Source: Providencia alcalifaciens
GTDB lineage: Bacteria > Pseudomonadota > Gammaproteobacteria > Enterobacterales > Enterobacteriaceae
Assembly: GCF_020271745.1 (NCBI RefSeq)
Contig: NZ_CP084296.1
Location: forward strand, 2,976,001 to 3,040,000
Direction of reading: 5' to 3'
Length of the DNA: 64,000 nt
Shown here: positions 37,803 through 47,629 of the stretch, one piece after another
How positions within the stretch are numbered: position 1 is the stretch's first letter
Layout: each line of letters starts with the position of its first letter
The notes under the pieces: model-generated
Database searches by the model: none
What the model was told of the DNA's origin: nothing
What the model saw: the letters and a program-made list of their open reading frames with translations, nothing else
Made by a program: the position numbers and the translations under genes

Positions 37803-39239
37803 TTAACCTAAAAGTCTGCCTAATGAACTGCTTGTGCTGTTCAGTGAACTCATCATCTTATCGAGGTTTTGGAACTGACGACGATAGATATCCATGGTGT
37901 TTTCAATTTGTTTATTGGTTTGTTCAATACGTTTATCGATGCTTTTCTTTTTCTTCTGTACGCCATCAGTGGCGTTATGCAGCGTGCCTTCTTTGCTATC
38001 TAAGGTATCCTTTAAGAAATTAAAGTTTTCGGTCGCAAACCCAGTTTTTTCACCATCGCCGGCAAAGAAAACTTTTACGCTTGATGGGTTATCTTTTAGG
38101 GCAGCATCGAGTTTTTTATTGTCGATTTCTAACGTACCGTCCAGTTTTTGTTTAATCCCCATTTTATTCAGCAGGTTTAATTCGCCGCTATCTTGTGGAC
38201 TACGCACTTGGGTACGTAAGGTGCTTTGAATTGCACGCAAAGTGGAATCACCAATTAATGGACCATTAGTTTTATCCGGTGCAGTACCTTTTTCAGTAGG
38301 GGTATATTTAGTGAGCTCTTTGGCTAAGGTTTGGAATTCATTATAGGCATCCACCCACGCTTTAATTTTGCCTTTAGCCGGTTCAATATCTTCAGAGATA
38401 ATTAAATGTTCTGATTTACCATCTTCACTCTCTTTCTTTAAAGACAGGGTTAAACCAGGAAATAGGTCTTTCGCTTCATTAGTTTGTGACTCAAGATCAA
38501 AACCATCGATAGTTAATAGTGCATTTTGCGGTGGAACTTTCTGATCCATACCCGTAGTAGCATCAGTGTTTAATGTCACTTTGCCATTTGTATCAATTTC
38601 AGATTGAACGTTTAACATGGCGGCTAAATTACTATCACCTTCCACATTGATGCTAATTCGGTTATCGGTTCCGGCTTTTTTCGAAGTGACCACTAAGTGG
38701 TATTGATTGTCTTTATCTTTAATAACGGAAGCTGAAACGCCTTTATCGGTTTTATTAATGGCGTCCGCAATTTCGATTAATGAAGTATGTTCATTATCGA
38801 GTTTGATAACAATTTTATCTTTATCTTCTTTTTGTGAAGGTTGGGTAATGGTAATCGTTCGTTCTGTTGCGCCGTTACCTAATAATTTTTTATTATCATC
38901 AACACCTTTTGTTGCAATAGTTTGTGCTTTTGCCAGTTGATTGACTTTAACATCATGTACACCCGCAATAGCCTTACCATCAGTTTTTACATCAAAGGCT
39001 TTATATTCACCACTCACTTTAGTGGTGCTGATATCTTGATATTTTTTGAGATCTTCCGCCGCTTTTTTCAGTTTTTCTAATGAAGATTGCATCTTACCAA
39101 ATACACTGATTTGCGCATCATAGCTGGCTTTCTGTTGTGTTAGTGGGTCGAGACGACGCCTTTCCATTGCCTCTAATTGATCCATTTGCACATTTAAGTC
39201 TAAGTTAGCCCCGATACCGAGTGTGGATATGCCTGCCAT
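37803..39239 (-). CDS. fliD: FliD, filament cap protein (HAP2)
   Basis: FliD caps the filament and folds incoming flagellin. The 478-residue product starts MAGISTLGIGANLDLNVQMD and ends with helical D0/D1 segments (KSIDKRIEQTNKQIENTMDI, LNSTSSSLGRLL), as usual. It is first in fliDST behind a sigma-28 promoter, and divergent from fliC across 358 bases. Confidence 0.95.
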   Translation of the reverse strand: MAGISTLGIGANLDLNVQMDQLEAMERRRLDPLTQQKASYDAQISVFGKMQSSLEKLKKAAEDLKKYQDISTTKVSGEYKAFDVKTDGKAIAGVHDVKVNQLAKAQTIATKGVDDNKKLLGNGATERTITITQPSQKEDKDKIVIKLDNEHTSLIEIADAINKTDKGVSASVIKDKDNQYHLVVTSKKAGTDNRISINVEGDSNLAAMLNVQSEIDTNGKVTLNTDATTGMDQKVPPQNALLTIDGFDLESQTNEAKDLFPGLTLSLKKESEDGKSEHLIISEDIEPAKGKIKAWVDAYNEFQTLAKELTKYTPTEKGTAPDKTNGPLIGDSTLRAIQSTLRTQVRSPQDSGELNLLNKMGIKQKLDGTLEIDNKKLDAALKDNPSSVKVFFAGDGEKTGFATENFNFLKDTLDSKEGTLHNATDGVQKKKKSIDKRIEQTNKQIENTMDIYRRQFQNLDKMMSSLNSTSSSLGRLLG

Positions 39240-39287
39240 AAATCTCTCCTGAATATAAACCCTGAAAATAAATTCGTATTTAGTCCT

Positions 39288-39314
39288 TTATCGGCGAATT
39301 GGGGAAAAATATTA
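39288..39314 (-). promoter_or_regulatory. Sigma-28 promoter for fliDST
   Basis: On the minus strand TAAT (39314-39311), a 15-base spacer and GCCGATAA (39295-39288) match the sigma-28 consensus with one mismatch in the -35 element. It is 49 bases ahead of fliD. Confidence 0.85.
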
Positions 39315-39496
39315 GACTATTCTGAGAAATAATAATGGAAGGAGTTAAACCGTAAAAAGCAGGTAATTAGGCTTATTGAATAAAAATGATAAGGACATTA
39401 ACCATAATCGAAGGGTTTAATAAAAAATTTAGTGTGAAAAAAGCTGATTCCAGTGCGCTTTTGTCGTTACTCGTGAAAAATTTTTATAAAAATGGC

Positions 39497-39523
39497 TAAA
39501 GGGGTTTTGGGTGCCGCCGATAA
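39497..39523 (+). promoter_or_regulatory. Sigma-28 promoter for fliC
   Basis: TAAA (39497-39500), 15 bases, then GCCGATAA (39516-39523) is a perfect match to the sigma-28 consensus, 75 bases ahead of the fliC ATG, as expected for the most strongly expressed flagellar gene. Confidence 0.92.
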
Positions 39524-39597
39524 TGTTATTGCTGACAACATTTACCGAGTTAAGCCAGCGTGCTTAATCGACTATTAAGATAAAAAGGACATACATT

Positions 39598-40755
39598 ATG
39601 GCACAGGTTATTAATACCAACATTCTGTCTCTGACGACTCAGAACAACTTAAACCGTTCTCAAGGCGTACTGGGTACTGCGATTGAGCGTTTATCTTCTG
39701 GTTCACGTATCAACAGCGCAAAAGATGACGCTGCAGGTCAAGCAATCGCTAACCGTTTCACTGCAAACGTTAAGGGTTTAACTCAAGCAGCACGTAACGC
39801 AAACGACGGTATTTCTATCGCACAAACCGCTGAAGGCGCAGTTAACGAAATCAACGATAACTTACAACGTATTCGTGAACTGACTGTTCAAGCACAAAAC
39901 GGCACTAACTCTAAGAGCGATATCGAGTCCATCAATAAAGAAGTTACCGCGCGTATGGACGAAATCAACCGTATTTCTGAACAAACTCAGTTTAACGGCG
40001 TGAAAGTGCTTAGCGAAGATACTTCAATGAAAATTCAGGTTGGTACTAACGATTCTGAAACTATCGCTATTAACTTGAAAAAAATCGACAGCGAAGTATT
40101 AGGCCTGAAAGGCTTTGATGCAAGCAGTAGCAGTTTTGGTAAAACTTTGTCTGCTGATGACTTTGCTGCCGATTTAAAAGGTACAGCTGCTGACACTACT
40201 GCCGCTAAAGCTGTTGCACAGACAGCTCTTGATGGCCTACAGTTCAAAGGTAAGGACATTGAAGGTGCTAAGGTTTCTTATCAGACTAATGCTGATGGTA
40301 CAGAAGATAAGGATAATGTCTATATTCAAGGCACAGTGGACGGTAAAAGTGTTACACTAAAAGCAACCGTCACAGCAACCCCTGCTTCTGGTACAGCTGG
40401 TACAGCTGGTGCTACTGCTGCGACATTAGTTTTTGGTGCTACTTCTGAGTTAGGCGCAGCTGATAAGAAAGCACTGGAGGGTAAAGGTCCTCTGGGTACT
40501 TTAGACAAAGCATTAGCAACAGTTGATAGCCTGCGTTCAGACTTAGGTGCTATCCAAAACCGTATGCAGTCGACTATCAACAACCTGAACAACTCTGTTA
40601 ACAACCTGAGCGCAGCACGTAGCCGTATCCAAGATGCTGACTTCGCTACAGAAGTTTCTAACATGAGCCGTGGTCAGATTCTGCAACAAGCAGGTACTGC
40701 TGTGTTAGCGCAAGCTAACCAGGTTCCACAAGGTGTGTTAAGCCTGTTACGTTAA
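39598..40755 (+). CDS. fliC: FliC, flagellin
   Basis: This is the filament subunit, exported and polymerised under FliD. The 385-residue product has conserved N-terminal D0/D1 (MAQVINTNILSLTTQNNLNR, SSGSRINSAKDDAAGQAIAN, the TLR5-type region) and C-terminal D1/D0 (NNLSAARSRIQDADFATEVS, ending VPQGVLSLLR). The exposed central region (about 175-295) is short and Ala/Thr/Gly-rich, including a small tandem repeat (GTAGTAGAT). Only one flagellin gene is seen here. A strong sigma-28 promoter precedes it and a terminator follows. Confidence 0.98.
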   Translation: MAQVINTNILSLTTQNNLNRSQGVLGTAIERLSSGSRINSAKDDAAGQAIANRFTANVKGLTQAARNANDGISIAQTAEGAVNEINDNLQRIRELTVQAQNGTNSKSDIESINKEVTARMDEINRISEQTQFNGVKVLSEDTSMKIQVGTNDSETIAINLKKIDSEVLGLKGFDASSSSFGKTLSADDFAADLKGTAADTTAAKAVAQTALDGLQFKGKDIEGAKVSYQTNADGTEDKDNVYIQGTVDGKSVTLKATVTATPASGTAGTAGATAATLVFGATSELGAADKKALEGKGPLGTLDKALATVDSLRSDLGAIQNRMQSTINNLNNSVNNLSAARSRIQDADFATEVSNMSRGQILQQAGTAVLAQANQVPQGVLSLLR

Positions 40756-40775
40756 TTCGTGATCGAGCTTTTTAT

Positions 40776-40804
40776 TAAAGACCAGCTTTGCTGGTCTTTT
40801 TTTT
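40776..40804 (+). terminator. Rho-independent terminator after fliC
   Basis: AAAGACCAGC (40777-40786) pairs with GCTGGTCTTT (40790-40799) and continues into an eight-T tract. Confidence 0.92.
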
Positions 40805-40806
40805 GC

Positions 40807-40925
40807 CCGTCATTCTTCGTATTGCAGCGTTGTTGGCTGCACTAAATTACCCTAGTCACATACTTCTGTATGCTCCTAGGGATAATCCAGCTTGCCGCCT
40901 AGCTGCAACACGAATTATTTAGGGC
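40807..40925. repeat. Palindromic intergenic repeat, copy A
   Basis: An about 118-base palindrome: the outer arms TTCGTATTGCAGC and GCTGCAACACGAA pair around an inner hairpin (CCCTAG..CATAC..GTATG..CTAGGG). It is related to copies at 41866, 56271 and 56552. A degenerate A/C/G-rich purine tract with AAGGTCAAA-type units follows (about 40940-41030). The remaining sequence to fliA holds no gene. Confidence 0.8.
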
Positions 40926-41152
40926 GCGCTTTGGCATTGTTAAGGTCAAAACAAAGATCAAAAACAAGGTCAAAGGCAAGGGCAAGGTCAAAAGAAAAAG
41001 CAAAAAATAGAATCAAAAAATATTGGGCTCCATCAAATTTATTTAGGATAAAAAGAATAACGGCTGATTTAGTGCCTTACTCTGCGGATTGAAATTACGC
41101 GTAACACAGATAATGGCTAACTTTAGTTAAAACTTGAAGGGTGATTCAGGTT

Positions 41153-41869
41153 GTGAGTGATTTATATACTGCCGAAGGTGTCATTAATAAAAATAGCCTA
41201 TGGGAGCGTTATTACCCTCTAATACGCCATGAAGCCCTGAAACTGCAAGTCCGACTTCCTGCCAGCGTTGATATCGATGACCTAATCCAAGCGGGTGGCA
41301 TCGGGCTACTCCACGCATTAGAACGTTTCGATGCCTCATTAGGTGCCTCTTTTGCCACATACGCTGTGCAGCGGATCCGCGGATCTATGCTTGATGAACT
41401 GCGTAGCCGTGACTGGGTTCCTCGTAGCGTGCGTCGCCAAGCGCGAGAAATGACCAAAGCCATTGGTGAACTTGAGCAAAGCCTTGGGCGCAGTGCGACA
41501 GAACCAGAAATTGCCAAGGCGCTGGATATTGATCTATCGGAATATCGCCAAGTGCTGCTAGATACCAACAATAGCCAACTGTTCTCCTACGATGAATGGC
41601 ACGAAGTGCATGGGGAAAGCTGCGAACCTTCAATGGATGAAGACGATGGCGGCAACCCACTGAGCTTACTGATGGAATCCAGCCTGAAAGACCAAATCGT
41701 GGCGGCAATAGAACAATTGCCTGAGCGCGAAAAAATGGTACTGACGCTGTATTACCAAGAAGAGCTGAATTTGAAGGAGATTGGTGCGGTGTTGGAGGTG
41801 GGGGAGTCAAGAGTCAGTCAGCTTCACAGTCAAGCCATTAAAAGACTACGATCAAAATTACGTTCGTAG
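41153..41869 (+). CDS. fliA: FliA, sigma-28 factor of flagellar class 3 genes
   Basis: FliA directs RNA polymerase to the promoters seen before flgK, fliD and fliC. GTG 41153 (MSDLYTAEGVIN) aligns with the E. coli start and gives 238 residues; an in-frame GTG at 41141 is the alternative. Regions 2 (ASVDIDDLIQAGGIGLLHAL, VQRIRGSMLDELRSRDWVPR) and 4 (LPEREKMVLTLYYQEELNLK, VGESRVSQLHSQAIKRLR) are almost identical to the enteric protein. The gene is not followed by fliZ, unlike in E. coli. Confidence 0.96.
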   Translation: MSDLYTAEGVINKNSLWERYYPLIRHEALKLQVRLPASVDIDDLIQAGGIGLLHALERFDASLGASFATYAVQRIRGSMLDELRSRDWVPRSVRRQAREMTKAIGELEQSLGRSATEPEIAKALDIDLSEYRQVLLDTNNSQLFSYDEWHEVHGESCEPSMDEDDGGNPLSLLMESSLKDQIVAAIEQLPEREKMVLTLYYQEELNLKEIGAVLEVGESRVSQLHSQAIKRLRSKLRS

Positions 41870-41991
41870 CTCGTCATACTTCGAACCACAGCGTTGTTGG
41901 CTGCTCTCAGCTACCCGAATCACATACTTATGTATGCTCATCGGGATATCTTCGCTTGCCGCCTAGCTGTGAATTCGAATTATTTAGAGCT
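41866..41991. repeat. Palindromic intergenic repeat, copy B
   Basis: Same family as copy A: TCGTCATACTTCGAA at the left, inner hairpin ACCCGA..CATAC..GTATG..TCGGGAT, right arm ending TTCGAATTATTTAGAG. It starts at the fliA stop and is followed, like copy A, by a TTTGG and a simple AAGG/AAACCAAA tract (about 41999-42050). Confidence 0.8.
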
Positions 41992-42059
41992 ATGTTTGGG
42001 TAAGGTCAAGGGAAAAACCAAAACCAAAGCAAAAACAAGGGCAAAAAAGTCTCGGTATT

Positions 42060-42500
42060 TTAGGATTTCATTTTGTCTAGAAAGCTTTTGGCGGAGATAT
42101 GCCATGTGTTGGGGCAGGGATTGAAGCCGAGTTTGGGGTAGGTGTTTTGGGAGTCGGGGGTGGAGCGAAAAATTAAATGACACTCGGGGGGAAGCTCCTC
42201 GGCGGTGAGGCGCAGCAAATGCTTACCGACACCTTGGTGAAGATACTGAGTATCTACCGCAATTTCAGAGATATAGCAGCAAAAACTAAAATCCGTGATC
42301 GCGCGAGCGAAACCCACCACCTGCTCATCCACCCAAGCACTGATCAACAAATCTGCATTATTTAACATCGAATCCAGCAACGCGACATCGTCAGTGGGCA
42401 CAAACGTATCCAGTGGAGATTGCTTCAATAAATTCAAAAAATCATCCACTGAAATCGAATGGTTCACTTTATAGGTGATGTGGCTATTCACTGGCTCCAT
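42060..42500 (-). CDS. GNAT-family N-acetyltransferase
   Basis: The 146-residue protein has the GNAT core: ISAWVDEQVVGFARAITD (strands 3-4), YISEIAVDTQYLHQGVGKHL (the Q-G-V-G-K acetyl-CoA pyrophosphate loop) and a C-terminal SQNTYPKLGFNPCPNTW block. The substrate is unknown. It is monocistronic, with its start at MEPVNSHITY. The 304 bases between it and the next gene are AT-rich and hold nothing recognised. Confidence 0.85.
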   Translation of the reverse strand: MEPVNSHITYKVNHSISVDDFLNLLKQSPLDTFVPTDDVALLDSMLNNADLLISAWVDEQVVGFARAITDFSFCCYISEIAVDTQYLHQGVGKHLLRLTAEELPPECHLIFRSTPDSQNTYPKLGFNPCPNTWHISAKSFLDKMKS

Positions 42501-42804
42501 GTCATTCCCTCATAAATAAAAACGCTAATATAGTTTTAGCTCGAAATCATGAAAATTGCCTGTTTTTGTTTGTATTTTTGCGTGATGACATTGCGCTATT
42601 TGATGGAGAGTAATGAAAGCAATAGATAAAAATGCAGAAATAATTACTATGGATATTAGTAAGTATTCAATCAATTGATTTTATATCTAATTATTCATAA
42701 CTGATTAATAAACAATAAAATTTAAAAATCAAAAATATATTTTCTACACCGATAGGTTGTAAGTGCATATAATGCCAAATTATGCATTTACAGTAGGTAT
42801 CCAT

Positions 42805-43167
42805 ATGTTCAAAAAGGTTATTGTTGTCTTTTTTCTTGTTTTCTGTGCTCCTTTTGGCTTTGCCACCGACTTGTCATTTAAAGAAAAATCACCCGTTGAT
42901 CGCTTATATCATGAAAATTACCAAGGAATGGACTCACTGCGGGAAGAGCAGAAGTTCAAATTTGACCCGAAATTAAAAATTGCCCAGCAAGATCGTAGCT
43001 ACCAATCGCTACTCGAACAGCGGGATGAAGATGAAAAATCCTTGCTCAATCACATCCGCCCTTGTGATATCAACCCAACGGCAGCAGGCTGTCCGGGGCA
43101 TTTATCGTGGATGAATAACCCGCGCGAGCTTCAATCCATGCTAGAGCAAAAATATCAGAATGAATAA
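42805..43167 (+). CDS. Small secreted protein of unknown function
   Basis: ATG 42805 is preferred because AGTAGG lies ahead and a signal peptide follows immediately (MFKKVIVVFFLVFCAPFGFA). It gives 120 residues; the frame stays open upstream to 42763. The mature part is polar and helical (DRSYQSLLEQRDEDEKSLLN) with two cysteines (RPCDINPTAAGCPGHLSW), suggesting one disulfide in the periplasm. No family is recognised. It is convergent with betT. Confidence 0.7.
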   Translation: MFKKVIVVFFLVFCAPFGFATDLSFKEKSPVDRLYHENYQGMDSLREEQKFKFDPKLKIAQQDRSYQSLLEQRDEDEKSLLNHIRPCDINPTAAGCPGHLSWMNNPRELQSMLEQKYQNE

Positions 43168-43189
43168 TTAGCATTCCTCGTGTTGCAAA

Positions 43190-43216
43190 CAAAAGGCGCT
43201 TATTGGGCGCCTTTTG
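43190..43216. terminator. Bidirectional terminator between the secreted-protein gene and betT
   Basis: AAAAGGCGC (43191-43199) and GCGCCTTTT (43207-43215) form a stem with A- and T-tracts on both sides, serving both convergent genes. Confidence 0.85.
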
Positions 43217-43241
43217 CATTGTTTAAATAATCAGCTCCCTA

Positions 43242-45284
43242 TCAATTTCCTTCGGGAAAGGTCAATGTCGCCCCCGGTGCTTCGCGGCTTAAATGAATAA
43301 AATTCAAATGTTTCTCATACTGGTCGAGGATATCGCTGATCACCTGCTCTTTGGTGTAATCCATTAAATCGTTAGCTTGGGTGCCTTCCCATAAATAAGT
43401 TTCAAGGCGGTAATAGTGTGATTTACCGGAGCGAGCGCGGTAGGTAAAGCTTGGCACTGTATAGCGACGCGGCCAGATTTGGTAGATAAAGCTTTGCTCT
43501 TCTTCTAAATCGACCACTAACTCTAAATGATTAAGTCGCTCTTCTTCGGCAAGAGGGTGGATCGCAAATTCCACCTTAGCGCCACGCAATTCCAGCTCTT
43601 TCGCCACATCTTGCATTGCAGGAATACAGACTAAATCTAACATCCGTTGGGTATAGGTGGTGCCCGGGAAATTCATCACGCGTCCCAAACGCTGCTTCCA
43701 CTTAATTGGCTCGTTACCATACAGCGGCGCAGGGGCATTAGTATTAATGGCACTGACGCGGCGATAATCTTCAAACCGCAATGACTTATATAGCCCCGCC
43801 ATAATAAAGAAGATCACAAAACTAAACGGCAGCCCCATAATCACGGTGGTATTTTGCAGGGCGGGCACCCCATCGGTCATTAACATCCCAAGGGTGAGTA
43901 AACCAATGGCCACTGACCAGAAAATTCGCAGCCAATTAGGGGAATCGTGATTAATATCGCTCAGTTTTGAGGTGAAATTTCCCAGCACTAACGAGCCGGA
44001 ATCCGCGGACGTCACGTAAAACAGTAACCCTGTAATGGTGGCGACAGAGGCGGTTAATCCGAACCCCGGATATAACGCGAGTAAGGAATAAAACCCTTTT
44101 TCAGGCGCTTCTAACACGGTTTCGGCTAACGCTTTGTTGCCATGAATAATTTCATATAAAGCACTGTTTCCAAAGATAGATAACCAAAGTAGCGTGAAGA
44201 CAAACGGGATGATCAGCGTGCCAATCACAAACTGGCGAATGGTGCGGCCACGGGAAATTCGTGCCAAAAATAGACCAACAAAAGGCGACCAAGCGACCCA
44301 CCATGCCCAGAAAAACAGCGTCCAGCTATTCATCCAGTCGGTCGGTCTATCGAACGCAAAACTGTTCAGAGTCATCCCCATAAAACGGTTCACATAATCT
44401 CCGACGTTGAGCACCAGCGCATTGAGCAGAAATTCAGTATCTCCCACAAATAAGATAAATAGGATCAATCCCAAGGCCAGCAACACATTGAGTTCCGAGA
44501 GAATACGGATCCCTTTATTGACTCCGGATGTGGCGGAAACTACCGCCATGATCACCGAAAGGAAAATCAGCCCGCCTTGCACCGTTAGCCCTTGGGGAAG
44601 GTCAAACAGCACTTTTAGCCCGTAATTGAGCTGCACCACACCAATACCGAGGGTGGTGGCGATACCAAAAATAGTCCCGAGCACGGCAGCAATATCGACG
44701 GTATGACCAATCGGTCCGTTAATGCGATTGCCAAAAATAGGGTATAACGCCGAACGGATGGTTAACGGCAAATTATAACGATAACTAAAGTACCCGAGCG
44801 CGATGCCCATCAAGGCGTACATTGACCAGCCCGTGAGTCCATAGTGAAACAGTGTCCACACCATCGACTGACGAGCCGCTTCAAGGGTTTCGCCTTCACC
44901 CGTTGGCGGTAACATATATTGAGTGACCGGTTCAGCCACCGAGAAAAACATCAAATCAATGCCGATCCCCGCGGCAAACAGCATCGCCGACCAGCTGAGC
45001 AAACTAAATTCTGGTTTGGATTGCTCCGGTCCCAGTTTGATATTCCCAAAGCGTGAGGTGGCGATAAAAATCACAAAAACGATATATAAGGTGGCGGCGA
45101 GTAAGTAATACCAGCCGAAGGTTTTTGATACCCAACCCAGTGTTGTAACAATCCATTGATTTGCGGTGTCAGTCATCAGAATGGTGAAAAAAGAAAACGC
45201 CAGTATTAAGGCGGCGGAGGTAAAAAAAACAACGTGATTAAGTTGGTCTTTCTGCCCATTTTTTGGACTTTTTGAATTTGTCAT
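43242..45284 (-). CDS. betT: BetT, high-affinity choline transporter (BCCT family)
   Basis: BetT imports choline for conversion to glycine betaine under osmotic stress. The product (680 residues from MTNSKSPK at 45284; 684 from an upstream ATG) has the 12-helix BCCT core with WTLFHYGLTGWSMYALMG and the tryptophan-rich WTLFFWAWWVAWSPFVGLFL. It also has a long C-terminal cytosolic domain (about 180 residues) as in E. coli BetT, thought to sense osmolarity. It is divergent from betIBA with a shared operator region. Confidence 0.96.
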   Translation of the reverse strand: MTNSKSPKNGQKDQLNHVVFFTSAALILAFSFFTILMTDTANQWIVTTLGWVSKTFGWYYLLAATLYIVFVIFIATSRFGNIKLGPEQSKPEFSLLSWSAMLFAAGIGIDLMFFSVAEPVTQYMLPPTGEGETLEAARQSMVWTLFHYGLTGWSMYALMGIALGYFSYRYNLPLTIRSALYPIFGNRINGPIGHTVDIAAVLGTIFGIATTLGIGVVQLNYGLKVLFDLPQGLTVQGGLIFLSVIMAVVSATSGVNKGIRILSELNVLLALGLILFILFVGDTEFLLNALVLNVGDYVNRFMGMTLNSFAFDRPTDWMNSWTLFFWAWWVAWSPFVGLFLARISRGRTIRQFVIGTLIIPFVFTLLWLSIFGNSALYEIIHGNKALAETVLEAPEKGFYSLLALYPGFGLTASVATITGLLFYVTSADSGSLVLGNFTSKLSDINHDSPNWLRIFWSVAIGLLTLGMLMTDGVPALQNTTVIMGLPFSFVIFFIMAGLYKSLRFEDYRRVSAINTNAPAPLYGNEPIKWKQRLGRVMNFPGTTYTQRMLDLVCIPAMQDVAKELELRGAKVEFAIHPLAEEERLNHLELVVDLEEEQSFIYQIWPRRYTVPSFTYRARSGKSHYYRLETYLWEGTQANDLMDYTKEQVISDILDQYEKHLNFIHLSREAPGATLTFPEGN

Positions 45285-45429
45285 TGGCAGTTCCACAGTT
45301 TTATCTGGATGAAAATTTAAAGTTACATTATTTACTAATTCATTGAATTATTAGTAAATATTTAAAATTTCACGGGTATCTCCTCGAGTAATTTGTGAAT
45401 GAATTGTTGTAAACCATAGTTAATATTGA

Positions 45430-45470
45430 TTGAACATTCAATTAAAAAATCGTTTAATGAATGGGTTCAA
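45430..45470. promoter_or_regulatory. Probable BetI operator between betT and betI
   Basis: TTGAACATTCAATTAAA (45430-45446) and TTTAATGAATGGGTTCAA (45453-45470) form a long imperfect inverted repeat in the divergent betT-betI region, the position of the BetI site in E. coli. Choline would release repression of both arms. Confidence 0.6.
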
Positions 45471-45493
45471 TGGTCTTATTAGGTCTTCATGCC

Positions 45494-46096
45494 ATGCCGA
45501 AAATAGGCGTTCAATCGATACGTAAACAGCAGTTAATTCAGGCCACTTTAGCTGTCATCAACGAAGTGGGAATGCAAGAAGCTAGCTTTGTGCTGATCGC
45601 CCGTAAAGCGGGGGTATCTACTGGGATTATTAGCCACTATTTCCGTGATAAAAACGGTTTATTAGAAGCCACCATGCGCCATATTCAGTATCAATTAGGG
45701 TTTGGTATTGCGATGCGTTTAAGAATGTTGAGCGGTGAACCGCCTAAAGCGCGAATTCAAGCGATTGTGGAAGGGAACTTTGACTCCACCCAAATCAGTG
45801 AAGCTGCAATGAAAACGTGGTTGGCATTTTGGGCGAGCAGTATGCACCAGCCAAATTTGAATCGCTTACAGCGAGTGAATGACCGTCGCTTATATTCAAA
45901 CCTAAGCTATGAGTTTGGGAGAGCGCTAAGTCAACCTGCCGCACGTCGTGCTGCTAAAGGTCTGGCTGCTTTGATTGATGGCTTATGGCTACGTAGTGCG
46001 CTGAGTAACGAGCCTTTTCCTGTGAGGGAAGCGCTCAGCATCACTAACGAATATATCGATATGCAATTGGCACGGGCAGGAGACCATTCGACCTAA
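45494..46096 (+). CDS. betI: BetI, choline-responsive TetR-family repressor
   Basis: ATG 45494 ([16 protein letters not shown]) aligns with the E. coli start and gives 200 residues; upstream in-frame codons are probably untranslated. The N-terminal TetR helix-turn-helix includes [20 protein letters not shown]. The C-terminal ligand domain contains [20 protein letters not shown] and [11 protein letters not shown]. It leads betI-betB-betA and is likely autoregulated. Confidence 0.95.
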   Translation: MPKIGVQSIRKQQLIQATLAVINEVGMQEASFVLIARKAGVSTGIISHYFRDKNGLLEATMRHIQYQLGFGIAMRLRMLSGEPPKARIQAIVEGNFDSTQISEAAMKTWLAFWASSMHQPNLNRLQRVNDRRLYSNLSYEFGRALSQPAARRAAKGLAALIDGLWLRSALSNEPFPVREALSITNEYIDMQLARAGDHST

Positions 46097-46117
46097 CTAT
46101 TTTTCAAAGGAGACGTT

Positions 46118-47596
46118 ATGCAACATCCACCGATTCATAAGCTTTACATTCATGGCGGATATGTCGACAGTTCACAACCTGAATGCGGGCAGTTTGAGGC
46201 AATAAACCCCGCTACTGGTGACGTGATTGCCCATTTGCAATCAGCTAGCATCGACGATATTCACTGGGCGGTGGAAAGTGCAAAACAGGGGCAAAAAATT
46301 TGGGCGGCAATGCCTGCGATGGAGCGTTCGCGTATTTTGCGCCGTGCTGTGGATATTTTACGTGAACGTAATGATGAACTCGCCTATTTAGAAACCCTTG
46401 ATACGGGGAAACCACTTTCTGAAACGCGCTTTGTGGATATTGTGACGGGCGCGGATGTGCTTGAATACTATGCAGGCTTGATCCCCGCTCTAGAAGGGCA
46501 GCAAATTCCGCTACGTGAAACCTCGTTTGTCTATACTCGCCGTGAACCATTGGGGGTTGTTGCGGGGATTGGCGCATGGAACTATCCCATTCAAATTGCG
46601 TTATGGAAATCTGCACCGGCACTGGCGGCGGGTAACGCCATGGTATTTAAACCCAGCGAAGTTACCTCATTAACCGCATTAAAGCTGGCGGAAATCTACA
46701 CGGAAGCGGGTTTACCTGCGGGGGTGTTTAACGTGGTAACGGGCATGGGAAGTGACGTGGGTCAATGGCTAACGGAACATCCTGATATCGCCAAAATCTC
46801 ATTTACCGGCGGTGTCCCAACAGGGAAAAAAGTGATGTCCAATGCTTCTAGCTCAAGCCTTAAAGAGGTCACCATGGAGCTGGGTGGAAAATCACCGCTG
46901 ATTATTTTCGATGATGCCGATTTAGACAAAGCCGCTGATATCGCCATGATGGCGAATTTTTACAGCTCTGGACAAGTGTGCACCAACGGGACGCGAGTAT
47001 TTATCCCAGAAAATCTGAAAGCCGCCTTTGAAGCCAAAATCGCGGAGCGTGTTGCACGCATCCGTATTGGCTCTCCAACCGAAGAAAAGACCAATTTTGG
47101 TCCTTTGGTCAGCTTCAAGCATCTGGACAATGTGCTGCGTTATATCGAAATTGGCAAGAAGCAAGGGGCGACAGTGTTGTGTGGCGGTGAGCGCCTTATG
47201 ACGGAATCACTGGCAAACGGCGCTTATGTGGCTCCAACAGTGTTTACCAATTGCACTGATGAGATGCAAATCACCCAAGAAGAGATTTTTGGCCCTGTGA
47301 TGAGTATTTTAAGCTACCGCACAGAAGACGAGGTGATTGAGCGAGCGAATCACTCGATTTACGGTTTAGCCGCAGGGATTGTCACGCAAGATCTTGCCCG
47401 CGCTCATCGCGTTATTCACCAATTGGAAGCGGGAATTTGCTGGATCAACACCTGGGGGGAATCCCCTGCACAAATGCCAGTGGGGGGGTATAAGCACTCG
47501 GGTGTAGGGCGTGAAAATGGTCTGGTGACGCTACAAAATTACACTCAAATCAAATCCATTCAAGTAGAACTCGGAGAGTTTTCATCCATTTTTTAA
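46118..47596 (+). CDS. betB: BetB, betaine aldehyde dehydrogenase
   Basis: BetB oxidises betaine aldehyde to glycine betaine with NAD(P). The 492-residue aldehyde dehydrogenase has the NAD-binding [15 protein letters not shown] and [12 protein letters not shown] blocks, catalytic Glu254 ([14 protein letters not shown]) and nucleophile Cys288 ([13 protein letters not shown]). AAAGGAGA precedes the ATG. The gene lies 21 bases after betI and 33 before betA. Confidence 0.97.
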   Translation: MQHPPIHKLYIHGGYVDSSQPECGQFEAINPATGDVIAHLQSASIDDIHWAVESAKQGQKIWAAMPAMERSRILRRAVDILRERNDELAYLETLDTGKPLSETRFVDIVTGADVLEYYAGLIPALEGQQIPLRETSFVYTRREPLGVVAGIGAWNYPIQIALWKSAPALAAGNAMVFKPSEVTSLTALKLAEIYTEAGLPAGVFNVVTGMGSDVGQWLTEHPDIAKISFTGGVPTGKKVMSNASSSSLKEVTMELGGKSPLIIFDDADLDKAADIAMMANFYSSGQVCTNGTRVFIPENLKAAFEAKIAERVARIRIGSPTEEKTNFGPLVSFKHLDNVLRYIEIGKKQGATVLCGGERLMTESLANGAYVAPTVFTNCTDEMQITQEEIFGPVMSILSYRTEDEVIERANHSIYGLAAGIVTQDLARAHRVIHQLEAGICWINTWGESPAQMPVGGYKHSGVGRENGLVTLQNYTQIKSIQVELGEFSSIF

Positions 47597-47629
47597 TCAC
47601 TTAATTTGACTGAAACAGAGGAGATAACA

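Noticed and set aside
40940-41060. Possible small basic protein encoded in the AAGGTCAAA-rich tract after fliC
   Set aside because: The Arg/Ser/Lys-rich reading comes from a degenerate simple repeat beside a palindromic element; no ribosome site or conservation in the copy after fliA supports coding.
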